64,000 nt of DNA, from positions 3,100,001 through 3,164,000 of the forward strand of contig OZ241903.1 in assembly GCA_965203635.1 (NCBI GenBank), written 5' to 3'. Shown one piece after another: positions 1-12,300 of this stretch. Within the stretch, counting starts at the first letter, position 1. The number at the start of each line of letters is the position of its first letter. Under the pieces are notes generated by a model. That model was not told the DNA's origin. It worked only from the letters and a program-made list of their open reading frames with translations, and searched no databases. The position numbers and the translations under genes were made by a program. Origin of the DNA: Aldehydirespirator sp965203635. Lineage in GTDB: Bacteria > Actinomycetota > Acidimicrobiia > Acidimicrobiales > Aldehydirespiratoraceae.

Positions 1-3000
1 CCGCGAACTTCGAGCCGTCGGTCCCGCCGATGTCGAAGGTCAGCGTCTCGGTCTCGTCTGAGGGATGGGTCACCGCCAGCACCGCACCCACATCGCTGTT
101 CATCGTGGAGCCCGCCACCGTGATGCTGCGCGTCGCGGTGTCGCCGTCGGTGAAGGAGGGGTCGTCGTTGACCGCGGTGATCGTGATCGTCAGAGTGCCG
201 CTGTCGGTGCCGCCCGACCCGTCAGACACCGTGTACACGATCTCGTCTTCGCCGTTGGCGTTGGCGTTGGGGGTGTACTCGATCACCTTGTTGTTGCCGG
301 TCTTGATGGCGGCGGTGCCCTTGGTGGGGCTCGTCGTGATCGCCGACACCGACAGCGTCGTGCTGTCGATGTCGGTGTCGTTGGTGATCACGTTGATCTC
401 GGTCTTGGCCGAGTCCTCGACGATGGTCTTGGCGTCGTCGTTGGCGACCGGGTTGTCGTTGACGGCGTTGATGGTGATCGACACGGTGGCTGTGCTGCTG
501 TCGTGGGTGCCGTCGTTCACCTTGTAGGTGAAGCTGTCCGAGCCGTTGGCGTTCGCATTGGGGGTGTACTCGATCACCGTGCTGCTGCCGGACTTGAGCG
601 CCGCGGTGCCCTTGGTCGGGTTGGTCACGATCGACGCGGTGAGGGTGCCGCCCTCGGGGTCGCTGTCGTTGGAGGTGACGTTGATCTCGGTCTTGGCGGC
701 GTCCTCGTTGATGGTCACCGAGTCGTTGACCGCGGTGGGGGCCTCGTTCACGTCGGTGACGTTGATGGTGACCGAGATCTCGTCGTCGATGGTGGTGTCG
801 GCGTTGCCGGATGCGTTCTTGCTGTCGGTGACCTTCACCGTCACCGAGTAGCTGGCTTTGGTCTCACGGTCCAAAGACGTCCTGGTCTTGATCTGACCCG
901 TCGTCCCCACAATCGTGAAGCTCGCCGCGTCGGTGCCGTCCAGGGTGTAGGTCAACGTGTCTCCGTTGTCGGCGTCGGTGGCGGCCACCGGGGCACCCAC
1001 ATTGACGACCGCCGCGGCGTTCTCAGCCACCTCCCGCGTCGCCGACTCTCCGTCGTCGAAAGTGGGCTTGCTGTTGGCGTCGCTGATAGTGATCGTCACC
1101 GTGATGGTGTCGTCGGTGGTGGTGTCGGCGGTCCCCGAGGAGTTCTTGCTGTCCCTGACGGTGACCGTCACCGTGTAGGACTGCTGGGTCAGCACCGGCA
1201 GATCGGTGGACCCGACGCTGATCTGGCCGCTGGAGCTCACCACGAACTTCGAGCCGTCGGTCCCGCCGATCGCGAACGTCAACGACTCGGTCTCGTCTGA
1301 GGGATGGTCCACCGCCAGCACCGCACCCACGTCGCTGTTCATCGTGGAGCCCGCCAACGTGACGCTGCGCGTCGTGGAGCGAACCCCGTCGGCGACGGTG
1401 CCCTCACTGAACGCAGGATCGTCGTTCACCGCGGTGATCGTGACCGTCAACGTGCCGCTGTCGGTGTCGGTCCCGTCAGACACCGTGTACACCACCGTGT
1501 CCTCGCCGACCGCGTCCGCGTTCGGGGTGTACTCGATCACCTTGTTGCCGGCCTTGATCGCCGCGGTGCCCTTGGACGGCGCCGTCGTGATCGCGGAGAC
1601 CGACAGCGAGTCACCCTCCACGTCGGTGTCGTTGGCAACCACGTTGACCTCGGTCTTGGCCGAGTCCTCGACAATGGTCACCGCGTCATCCACCGCCACC
1701 GGCGCATCGTTCACCGCGTTGATCGTGATCGACACCGTCGCCGTGCCGCTGTCGTGGGTGCCGTCAGACACCTTGTAGGTGAAACTGTCCGAACCGTTGA
1801 CGTTGGCATTCGGGGTGTACTCGATCACCGTCGCGTCGCCGGTCTTGAGCGCCGCGGTGCCCTTGGTCGGGTTGGTCACGATCGACGCGGTCAGGGTGCC
1901 GCCCTCGGGGTCGGTGTCGTTGGAGGTGACGTTGATCTCGGTCTTGGCGGCGTCCTCGTTGATGGTCACCGAGTCGTTGACCGCAGTCGGGGCCTCGTTC
2001 ACGTCGGTCACGTTGATCGTCACCGCGATCTCGTCATCGATAGTGGTGTCGGCGTTGCCGGCCGCGTTCTTGCTGTCGGTGACCTTCACCGTCACCGAAT
2101 AGCTGGCTTTGGTCTCACGATCCAAAGACGTCCTGGTCTTGATCTGACCCGTAGTCCCCACAATCGTGAACGACGAGGCGTCGGTGCCCGCCAGCGTGTA
2201 GGTCAACGTGTCTCCGTTGTCGGAGTCGGTGGCCGCCACCGCCGCGCCCACGTTGGTGACCGCCGCCGCGTTCTCGGCCACCTCCCGGGTCGCGGAGGTT
2301 CCGTCATCGAAAGTGGGCTTGCTGTTGGCGTCGCTGATAGTGATCGTCACCGTGATGGTGTCGTCTGTGACGGTGTCGGCGGTCCCCGAGGAGTTCTTGC
2401 TGTCGCGCACCGTCACGGTCACCGTGTAGGACTGCTGGGTCAACACCGGCAGATCAGTGGACCCGACGCTGATCTGGCCGCTGGAGCTCACCGTGAACTT
2501 CGAGCCGTCGGTCCCGCCGATCGCGAACGTCAACGCCTCCGTCTCGTCGGTGGGATGGTCCACCGCCAGCACCGCACCCACAGCGCTGTTCATCGTGGAG
2601 CCCGCCAACGTGACGCTGCGCGTCGTGGAGCGGACCCCGTCGGCGACGGTGCCCTCACTGAACGCAGGATCGTCGTTCACCGCGGTGATCGTCACCGTCA
2701 AAGTGCCGCTGTCGGTGTCGGTCCCATCAGACACCGTGTACACCACCGTGTCCTCGCCGACCGCGTCCGCGTCGGGGGTGTACTCGATCACCTTGTTGCC
2801 GGTCTTGATCGCCGCGGTGCCCTTGGTCGGGCTCGTCGTGATCGCCGACACCGACAGCGAGTCACCCTCCACGTCGGTGTCATTCGCCACCACGTTGACC
2901 TCGGTCTTGGCCGAGTCCTCGACAATGGTCACCGCGTCGTCCACCGCCACCGGCGCATCGTTCACCGCGTTGATCGTGATCGACACCGTCGCCGTGCCGC

Positions 3001-6000
3001 TGTCGTGGGTGCCGTCAGACACCTTGTAGGTGAAACTGTCCGAACCGTTGACGTTCGCGTTCGGGGTGTACTCGATCACCGTGCTGCTGCCGGACTTGAG
3101 CGCCGCGGTGCCCTTGGTGGGGTTGGTCACGATCGACGCGGTCAGGGTGCCGCCCTCGGGGTCGCTGTCGTTGGCCGTGACGTTGATCTCGGTCTTGGCG
3201 GCGTCCTCGTTGATGGTCACCGAGTCGTTGACCGCGGTCGGGGCCTCGTTCACGTCGGTCACGTTGATCGTCACCGCGATCTCATCATCGATAGTGGTGT
3301 CGGCGTTGCCGGCCGCGTTCTTGCTGTCGGTGACCTTCACCGTCACCGAATAGCTGGCTTTGGTCTCGCGGTCCAACGACGTCTTGGTCTTGATCTGGCC
3401 CGTCGTCCCCACAATCGTGAACGACGACGCGTCGGTGCCCGCCAGCGTGTAAGTCAACGTGTCTCCGTTGTCGGAGTCGGTGGCCGCCACCGCCGCGCCG
3501 ACGTTGGTGACCGCGGCGGAGTTCTCAGCCACCTCCCGCGTCGCCGACTCTCCGTCATCGAAAGTCGGCTTGCTGTTGGCGTCGCTGATCGTGATCGTCA
3601 CCGTGATGGTGTCATCTGTGGTGGTGTCGGCGGTCCCCGAGGAGTTCTTGCTGTCGCGCACCGTCACGGTCACCGTGTAGGACTGCTGGGTCAACACCGG
3701 CAGATCAGTGGACCCGACGCTGATCTGGCCGCTGGAGCTCACCACGAACTTCGAGCCGTCGGTCCCGCCGATCGCGAACGTCAACGCCTCCGTCTCGTCT
3801 GAGGGATGGTCCACCGCCAGCACCGCACCCACGGCGCTGTTCATCGTGGAGCCCGCCAACGTCACGCTGCGCGTCGTGGAACGGACCCCGTCGCTGACGG
3901 TGCCCTCACTGAACGCAGGATCGTCATTCACCGCGGTGATCGTCACCGTCAACGTGCCGCTGGCGGTGTCGGTCCCGTCAGACACCGTGTACACCACCGT
4001 GTCCTCGCCGACCGCGTCCGCGTTCGGGGTGTACTCGATCACCTTGTTGCCGGCCTTGATCGCGGCGGTGCCCTTCGTCGGCGCCGTCGTGATCGCCGAC
4101 ACCGACAGGTCGTCGCCCTCGATGTCGGTGTCGTTGGTGATCACGTTGACCTCGGTCTTGGCCGAGTCCTCGACAATGGTCACCGCGTCATCCACCGCCA
4201 CCGGCGCATCGTTCACCGCGTTGATCGTGATCGACACCGTCGCCGTGCCGCTGTCGTGGGTGCCGTCAGACACCTTGTAGGTGAAACTGTCCGAACCGTT
4301 GACGTTCGCGTTCGGGGTGTACTCGATCACCGTCGCGTCGCCGGTCTTGAGCGCCGCGGTGCCCTTGGTCGGGTTGGTCACGATCGACGCGGTCAGGGTG
4401 CCGCCCTCGGGGTCGGTGTCGTTGGAGGTGACGTTGATCTCGGTCTTGGCGGCGTCCTCGTTGATGGTCACCGAGTCGTTGACCGCAGTCGGGGCCTCGT
4501 TCACGTCGGTCACGTTGATCGTCACCGCGATCTCATCATCGATAGTGGTGTCGGCGTTGCCGGCCGCGTTCTTGCTGTCGGTGACCTTCACCGTCACCGA
4601 ATAGCTGGCTTTGGTCTCACGATCCAAAGACGTCCTGGTCTTGATCTGACCCGTAGTCCCCACAATCGTGAACGACGAGGCGTCGGTGCCCGCCAGCGTG
4701 TAGGTCAACGTGTCTCCGTTGTCGGAGTCGGTGGCCGCCACCGCCGCGCCCACGTTGGTGACCGCCGCCGCGTTCTCGGCCACCTCCCGGGTCGCGGAGG
4801 TTCCGTCATCGAAAGTGGGCTTGCTGTTGGCGTCGCTGATAGTGATCGTCACCGTGATGGTGTCGTCTGTGACGGTGTCGGCGGTCCCCGAGGAGTTCTT
4901 GCTGTCGCGCACCGTCACGGTCACCGTGTAGGACTGCTGGGTCAACACCGGCAGATCAGTGGACCCGACGCTGATCTGGCCGCTGGAGCTCACCACGAAC
5001 TTCGAGCCGTCGGTCCCGCCGATCGCGAACGTCAACGCCTCCGTCTCGTCGGTGGGATGGTCCACCGCCAGCACCGCACCCACAGCGCTGTTCATCGTGG
5101 AGCCCGCCAACGTGACGCTGCGCGTCGTGGAGCGGACCCCGTCGGCGACGGTGCCCTCACTGAACGCAGGATCGTCGTTCACCGCGGTGATCGTCACCGT
5201 CAAAGTGCCGCTGGCGGTGTCGGTCCCATCAGACACCGTGTACACGATGGTGTCCTCGCCGACCGCGTCCGCGTTCGGGGTGTACTCGATCACCTTGCTG
5301 CCGGCCTTGATCGCGGCGGTGCCCTTCGTCGGCGCGGTCGTGATCGCCGACACCGACAGGTCGTCGCCCTCCACATCGGTGTCATTCGCCACCACGTTGA
5401 CCTCGGTCTTGGCCGAGTCCTCGACAATGGTCACCGCGTCGTCCACCGCCACCGGCGCATCGTTCACCGCGTTGATCGTGATCGACACCGTCGCCGTGCC
5501 GCTGTCGTGGGTGCCGTCAGACACCTTGTAGGTGAAACTGTCCGAACCGTTGACGTTCGCATTCGGCGTGTACTCGATCACCGTCGCATCGCCCGACTTC
5601 ACCGCCGCGGTGCCCTTGGTCGGATTCGTCACGATCGACGCAGTCAGGCTGCCGCCCTCGGGGTCGCTGTCGTTGGAGGTGACGTTGATCTCGGTCTTGG
5701 CGGCGTCCTCGTTGATGGTCACCGAGTCGGCGACCGCGGTCGGGGCCTCGTTCACGTCGGTCACGTTGATCGTCACCGAGATCTCATCATCGATGGCGTT
5801 GCTGGAGCCTCCGGCGGCGTCCTTGCTGTCGGTGACCTTCACCGTCACCGAATAGCTCGACTTGGCCTCGCGGTCCAACGACGTCCTGGTCTTGATCTGG
5901 CCCGTAGTCCCCACAATCGTGAACGACGAGGCGTCGGTGCCCGACAGCGTGTAGGTCAGTCCGTCGCGGTCGGCATCGGTGGCGGCCACCGGGGCACCCA

Positions 6001-9000
6001 CGTTGGTGACCGCCGCGGCGTTCTCGGCCACATCCCGCGTCGTGGAGTCGCCGTCGTCGAAAGTCGGCGCACGGTTGGTGCCGCTGATGGTGATCGTCAC
6101 CGTGATTGTGTCGTCGGTGGTGGCCTCGGTCTCGTCTCCGGTGCTGTCCTTGCCGTCGGACACCGTCACCGTCACCTCATAGGACTGCTGGGTCACCACC
6201 GGCAGGTCGGTGGACCCGACGCTGATCTGGCCGCTGGAGCTCACCACGAACTTCGAGCCGTCGGTCCCGCCAATCTTGAACGTCAACGACTCGGTCTCGT
6301 CTGAGGGATGCGTCACCGCCAGCACCGCGCCCACGTCGCTGTTCTTCGTGGAGCCCGCCACCGTCACGCTGCGCGTCGCGGTCGCGCCCGCAGTGAAGGA
6401 CGGGTCGTCGTTGACTGCGGTGATCGTCACCGTCAAGGTGCCGCTGTCGGTGCCCCCCGACCCGTCAGACACCGTGTACACGATCGTGTCCTCGCCGTTG
6501 GCGTCGGCATTCGGGGTGTACTCGATCACCTTGCTGTCGGTCGCCTTGATCGCCGCGGTGCCCTTGGTCGGGCTCGTCGTGATCGCCGACACCGACAAAG
6601 ACGTGCTGTCGATGTCGGTGTCGTTGGCGATCACGTTGACCTCGACTTTGGCGGAGTCCTCGACGATGGTCACCGCGTCGTCGTTCGCCACCGGGTCGTC
6701 GTTCACCGCGTTGATCGTGATCGACACCGTCGCCGTGCCGCTGTCGTGGGTGCCGTCGTTCACCTTGTAGGTGAAGCTGTCCGAGCCGTTGGCGTTGGCG
6801 TTCGGGGTGTACTCGATCACCGTCGCGTCGCCGGTCTTGACCGCCGCGGTTCCCTTGGTGGGGTTCGTCACGATCGACGCGGCCAGGCTGCCGCCCTCGG
6901 GGTCGGTGTCGTTGGCGGTCACCGCGATCTCGACCTTGCCCGAGTCCTCGTTGATGGTCTTGGAGTCGTTGTTGGCGGTGGGGGCCTCGTTCACGTCGGT
7001 CACGTTGATCGTCACCGAGATCTCGTCGTCGATGGTGGTGTCGGCGTTGCCGGCCGCGTTCTTGCTGTCGGTGACCTTCACCGTCACCGAATAGCTGGCT
7101 TTGGTCTCACGGTCCAAAGACGTCCTGGTCTTGATCTGGCCCGTCGTCCCCACAATCGTGAAGCTCGAGGCGTCGGTGCCGTCGAGGGTGTAGGTCAACG
7201 TGTCGCTGCCGTCAGCGTCCGACGCCGCCACCGGGGCGCCCACGTCGGTGACCGCCGCCGCGTTCTCCGCCACCTCCCGCGTCGCCGACTCGCCGTCGTC
7301 GAAAGTCGGCTTGCTGTTGGCGTCGCTGATAGTGATCGTCACCGTGATGGTGTCGTCGATGGTGGTGTCGGCGGTCCCCGACGAGTTCTTGCTGTCGCGC
7401 ACCGTCACGGTCACCGTGTAGGTCTGCTGGGTCACCACCGGCAGGTTCGAGGACCCGACCTTGATCTGGCCGGTGTTGCTGACCGTGAACTTCGAGCCGT
7501 CGGTCCCGCCGATGGCGAACGTCAACGTGTCGCCCGTGTCGGGATGGGTCACCCCCAGCGGCGAGCCCACATTGCTGTTCGCGACGGAGCCCGCCACCGT
7601 CACACTGCGCTTCGCGGTGTCGCCGTCGCTGAACACCGGATCGTCGTTCACCGCGGTGATCGTGATCGTCAAGGTGCCGCTGTCGGTGCCCCCCGACCCG
7701 TCAGACACCGTGTACACGATGGTGTCCCTGCCGTTGGCGTTGGCGTTGGGCGTGTACTCGATCACCTTGCTGTCGGTCGCCTTGACCACGGCGGTGCCTT
7801 TGGTCGGCGCGGTCGTGATCGCGGTGACCGACAGCGAGTCACCCTCCACGTCGGTGTCGTTGGCGACCACGTTGATCTCGGTCTTGGCCGAGTCCTCGAC
7901 AATGGTCACCGCGTCGTCCACCGCCACCGGCGCATCGTTCACCGCGTTGATCGTGATCGACACCGTCGCCGTGCCGCTGTCGTGGGTGCCGTCAGACACC
8001 TTGTAGGTGAAACTGTCAGAACCGTTGGCGTTGGCGTTGGGGGTGTACTCGATCACCGTCGCATCGCCCGACTTGACCGCCGCGGTGCCCTTGGACGGGT
8101 TACTCACGATCGACGCAGTCAGGCTGCCACCCTCGGGGTCGCTGTCGTTGGAGGTGACGTTGATCTCGGTCTTGGCGGCGTCCTCGTTGATGGTCACCGA
8201 GTCGTCGGTTGCGGTGGGGGCCTCGTTGACGTCGGTCACGTTGATCGTCACCGAGATCTCATCATCGATAGTCGTGTCCGCGTTGTCGGCCGCGTTCTTG
8301 CTGTCGGTGACCTTCACCGTCACCGAATAGCTGGCTTTGGTCTCACGGTCCAACGACGTCTTGGTCTTGATCTGGCCCGTCGTCCCCACAATCGTGAAAC
8401 TCGACTTGTCGGTGCCGTCGAGGGTGTACGTGAGGGTGTCTCCGTTGTCGGCGTCGGTGGCGGCCACCGGGCTGCCCACGTTGGTGACCGCGGCGGAGTT
8501 CTCAGCCACCTCCCGCGTCGCCGACTCTCCGTCGTCGAAAGTGGGCTTGCTGTTGGCGTCGCTGATCGTGATCGTCACGGTGATGGTGTCGTCTGTGACG
8601 GTGTCGGCGGTCCCCGAGGAGTTCTTGCTGTCGCGCACCGTCACGGTCACGGTGTAGGACTGCTGGGTCAACACCGGCAGATCGGTCGACCCGACGCTGA
8701 TCTGGCCGCTGGAGCTCACCACGAACTTCGATCCGTCGGTCCCGCCGATCGCGAACGTCAACGACTCCGTCTCGTCGGTGGGATGGACCACCGCCAGCAC
8801 CGCACCCACGGCGCTGTTCATCGTGGAGCCCGCCAACGTCACGCTGCGCGTCGTGGAGCGGACCCCGTCGCTGACGGTGCCCTCACTGAACGCAGGATCG
8901 TCGTTCACCGCGGTGATCGTCACCGTCAAGGTGCCGCTGGCGGTATCGGTCCCATCAGACACCGTGTACACCACCGTGTCCTCGCCGACCGCGTCCGCGT

Positions 9001-12000
9001 TCGGGGTGTACTCGATCACCTTGTTACCGGCCTTGATCGCCGCGGTGCCCTTGGTCGGCACCGTCGTGATCGCCGACACCGACAGGTCGTCGCCCTCCAC
9101 GTCGGTGTCATTCGCCACCACGTTGACCTCGGTCTTGGCCGAGTCCTCCACAATGGTCACCGCGTCGTCCACCGCCACCGGCGCATCGTTCACCGCGTTG
9201 ATCGTGATCGACACCGTCGCCGCGCCGCTGTCGTGGGTGCCGTCAGACACCTTGTAGGTGAAACTGTCCGAGCCGTTGACGTTCGCGTTCGGCGTGTACT
9301 CGATCACCGTGCTGCTGCCGGACTTGAGCGCCGCGGTGCCCTTGGACGGGTTACTCACGATCGACGCGGTCAGGCTGCCACCCTCAGGGTCGCTGTCGTT
9401 GGCGGTCACCGCGATCTCCGTCTTGGCGGCGTCCTCGTCGATGGTCACCGAGTCGTTGACCGCAGTCGGGGCCTCGTTCACGTCGGTCACGTTGATCGTG
9501 ACGGTGATCTCGTCGTCGATGGTGGTGTCCGCGTTGCCGGCGGCGTTCTTGCTGTCGGTGACTCTCACTTTGACGGTGTAGCTGGCTTTGGTCTCACGGT
9601 CCAAAGACGTCCTGGTCTTGATCTGGCCCGTCGTCCCCACAATCGTGAACGACGACGCGTCGGTGCCCGCCAGCGTGTAAGTGAGGGTGTCTCGGTTGTC
9701 GGCGTCGGTGGCGGCCACCGCCGCGCCCACGTTGACGACCGTCGCCGAGTTCTCGGCCACCTCCCGCGTCGTCGACTCGCCGTCGTCGAAGGTGGGCTTG
9801 CTGTTGGCGTCACTGATCGTGATCGTGACGGTGATGGTGTCGTCTGTGGTGGTGTCGGCGGTCCCGGACGAGTTCTTGCTGTCGCGCACCGTGACGGTCA
9901 CCGTGTAGGTCTGCTGGGTCACCACCGGCAGGTTCGAGGACCCGACCTTGATCTGGCCGCTGCTGTCCACCGTGAACTTCGAGCCGTCGGTCCCGCCGAT
10001 GGCGAACGTCAACGTGTCGCCCGTGTCGGGATGCGTCACCCCCAGCGGCGAGCCCACATTGCTGTTCGCGGTGGAGCCCGCCACCGTCACACTGCGCGAC
10101 GCGGTCGCGCCGTCGCTGAACACCGGGTCGTCGTTGACCGCGGTGATCGTGATCGTCAAAGTGCCGCTGTCGGTGCCCCCCGACCCGTCAGACACCGTGT
10201 ACACGATCGTGTCTTCGCCGTTGGCGTTCGCATTCGGCGTGTACTCGATCACCTTGTCGTCGGTCGCCTTGACCGCCGCGGTGCCCTTGGTCGGAGCGGT
10301 CGTGATCGCCGACACCGACAGAGACGTGCTGTCGATGTCGGTGTCGTTGGCGATCACGTTGACCTCGACTTTGGCAGAGTCCTCGTTGATGGTCACCGCG
10401 TCGTCGACCGCCACCGGGTTGTCGTTGACCGCGTTGATGGTGATCGACACCGTGGCCGCGCTGCTCTCAAGGCTGCCGTCGGACACCTTGTAGGTGAAGC
10501 TGTCCGAGCCGTTGGCGTTGGCGTTCGGGGTGTACTCGATCACCTTGTTGCCGGTCTTGAGCGCCGCGGTTCCCTTGGACGGGTTACTCACGATCGACGC
10601 AGTCAGGGTGCCACCCTCGGGGTCGCTGTCGTTGGCCGTCACCGCGATCTCGACCTTGCCCGAGTCCTCGTTGATGGTCACCGAGTCGGCGACCGCGGTG
10701 GGAGCCTCGTTGACGTCGGTCACGTTGATCGTCACCGAGATCTCATCGTCGATGGCGGTGCTGGAGCCGCCGGCCGCGTTCTTGCTGTCGGTGACTCTCA
10801 CTTTGACGGTGTAGCTGGCTTTGGTCTCGCGGTCCAGAGACGTCTTGGTCTTGATCTGGCCCGTGGTCCCCACAATCGTGAACGACGCCGCGTCGGTGCC
10901 CGCCAGCGTGTAGGCCAACGTGTCGCTGCCGTCAGCGTCCGACGCCGCCACCGGGGCGCCGACATCGGTGACCGCCGCCTCGTTCTCCGCCACCTCCCGC
11001 GTCGCCGACTCTCCGTCGTCGAAGGTGGGCTTGCTGTTGGCGTCGCTGATCGTGATCGTGACGGTGATGGTGTCGTCGATGACGGTGTCGGCGTTCCCCG
11101 ACGAGTTCTTGCTGTCCCGCACCGTCACGGTCACCTCATAGGACTGCTGGGTCACCACCGGCAGGTCGGTTGACCCGACAGTGATCTGGCCGCTGGAGCT
11201 CACCGCGAACTTCGAGCCGTCGGTCCCGCCGATCGCGAACGTCAACGACTCCGTCTCGTCTGAGGGGTGGTCCACCGCCAGCACCGCGCCCACGTTGCTG
11301 TTCATCGTGGAGCCCGCCACCGTCACGCTGCGCGTCGTGGAGCGGACCCCGTCGGCGACGGTGCCCTCGGTGAAGGCGGGGTCGTCGTTCACCGCGGTGA
11401 TGGTCACCGTCACGGTGCCGTCGGCGGTGCCGCCCGAGCCGTCAGAGACCGTGTACACGATGGTGTCCTCGCCGACCGCGTCGGCGTTGGGGGTGTACTC
11501 GATCACCTTGTTGCCGGCCTTGATCGCGGCGGTGCCCTTGGTGGGGGCGGTCTTGATCGCCGACACCGTCAGCGAGTCACCCTCCACATCGGTGTCGTTG
11601 GCGATGACGTTGATCTCGGTCTTGCCGGAGTCCTCGACGATGGTCACCGCGTCGGCCACCGCGACCGGGTCGTCGTTCACGGCGGTGACGGTCACGGTGA
11701 CGGTGGCGGTGGCGGCGCTCTTGAGAGCGCTGTCGTAGGCCTTGTAGGTGAAGGTGTCGGTGCCCGAGAAGTCGGCGTCGGGCGTGTACTCGATCACCCC
11801 TTCGTCGCCGGTCTTGACCGCGGCGGTGCCGTTGTCCGGGTCCGACACGTCCACCGCGGTCAGAGACGAGCTGTCGACGTCGGTGTCGTTGGCCACCACG
11901 TCGATCTCGGTCTTGCCCGCGTCCTCGTTGATGGTCACCGCGTCGGCCACCGCCACCGGGGCCTCGTTGACGTTGGTGACGTTGATGGTGACTGTGATCT

Positions 12001-12300
12001 CGGCGTCGATGTCGGTGCTGGTGCCGCCGGTGGCGTCCTTGCCGTCGGAGACCTTCACCGTGACGGTGTAGCTGGCTTTGGTCTCGCGGTCCAACGACGA
12101 GCTGGTCTTGATCTGGCCCGAGGATGTGTCGATGGTGAACTTCGACGTCTCTCCGGTCATCGAATAAGTCAGGGTGTCGTCGGTGTTGGGGTCGGTGGCG
12201 GCCACCGGGGCGCCCACGTCGGTCACCGCGGGGGAGTTCTCTTCCACGCTGCGGGTCGCCGTGAGCGCGGAGAACGCCGGGTCCTGGTTCGGCGCCATCA
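1..12300 (-). repeat. Higher-order 1.25-kb (417-residue) cadherin/tandem-95 blocks
   Basis: Within the giant gene the same four-domain block (cadherin-like, two tandem-95-like, cadherin-like) recurs with boundaries near 11748, 10494, 9258, 8007, 6771, 5532, 4281, 3030, 1779 and 528. The spacing is 1236-1254 bp, most often exactly 1251 bp. That gives about nine full blocks plus partial ones at each end. Blocks at 1779-3029 and 4281-5531 are nearly identical over long stretches, so part of the array behaves as a 2,502-bp double unit. Period lengths are multiples of three, so the frame is kept. Confidence 0.9.

Noticed and set aside
65..11173. Long plus-strand ORFs (up to 1,621 codons at 6308-11173, also 1304-3802 and 3806-6304) rich in His/Arg repeats
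   Set aside because: They are antisense shadows of the adhesin repeats: their ends follow the 1251-bp period, composition is HR/GV low complexity, and the minus frame encodes recognisable domains.
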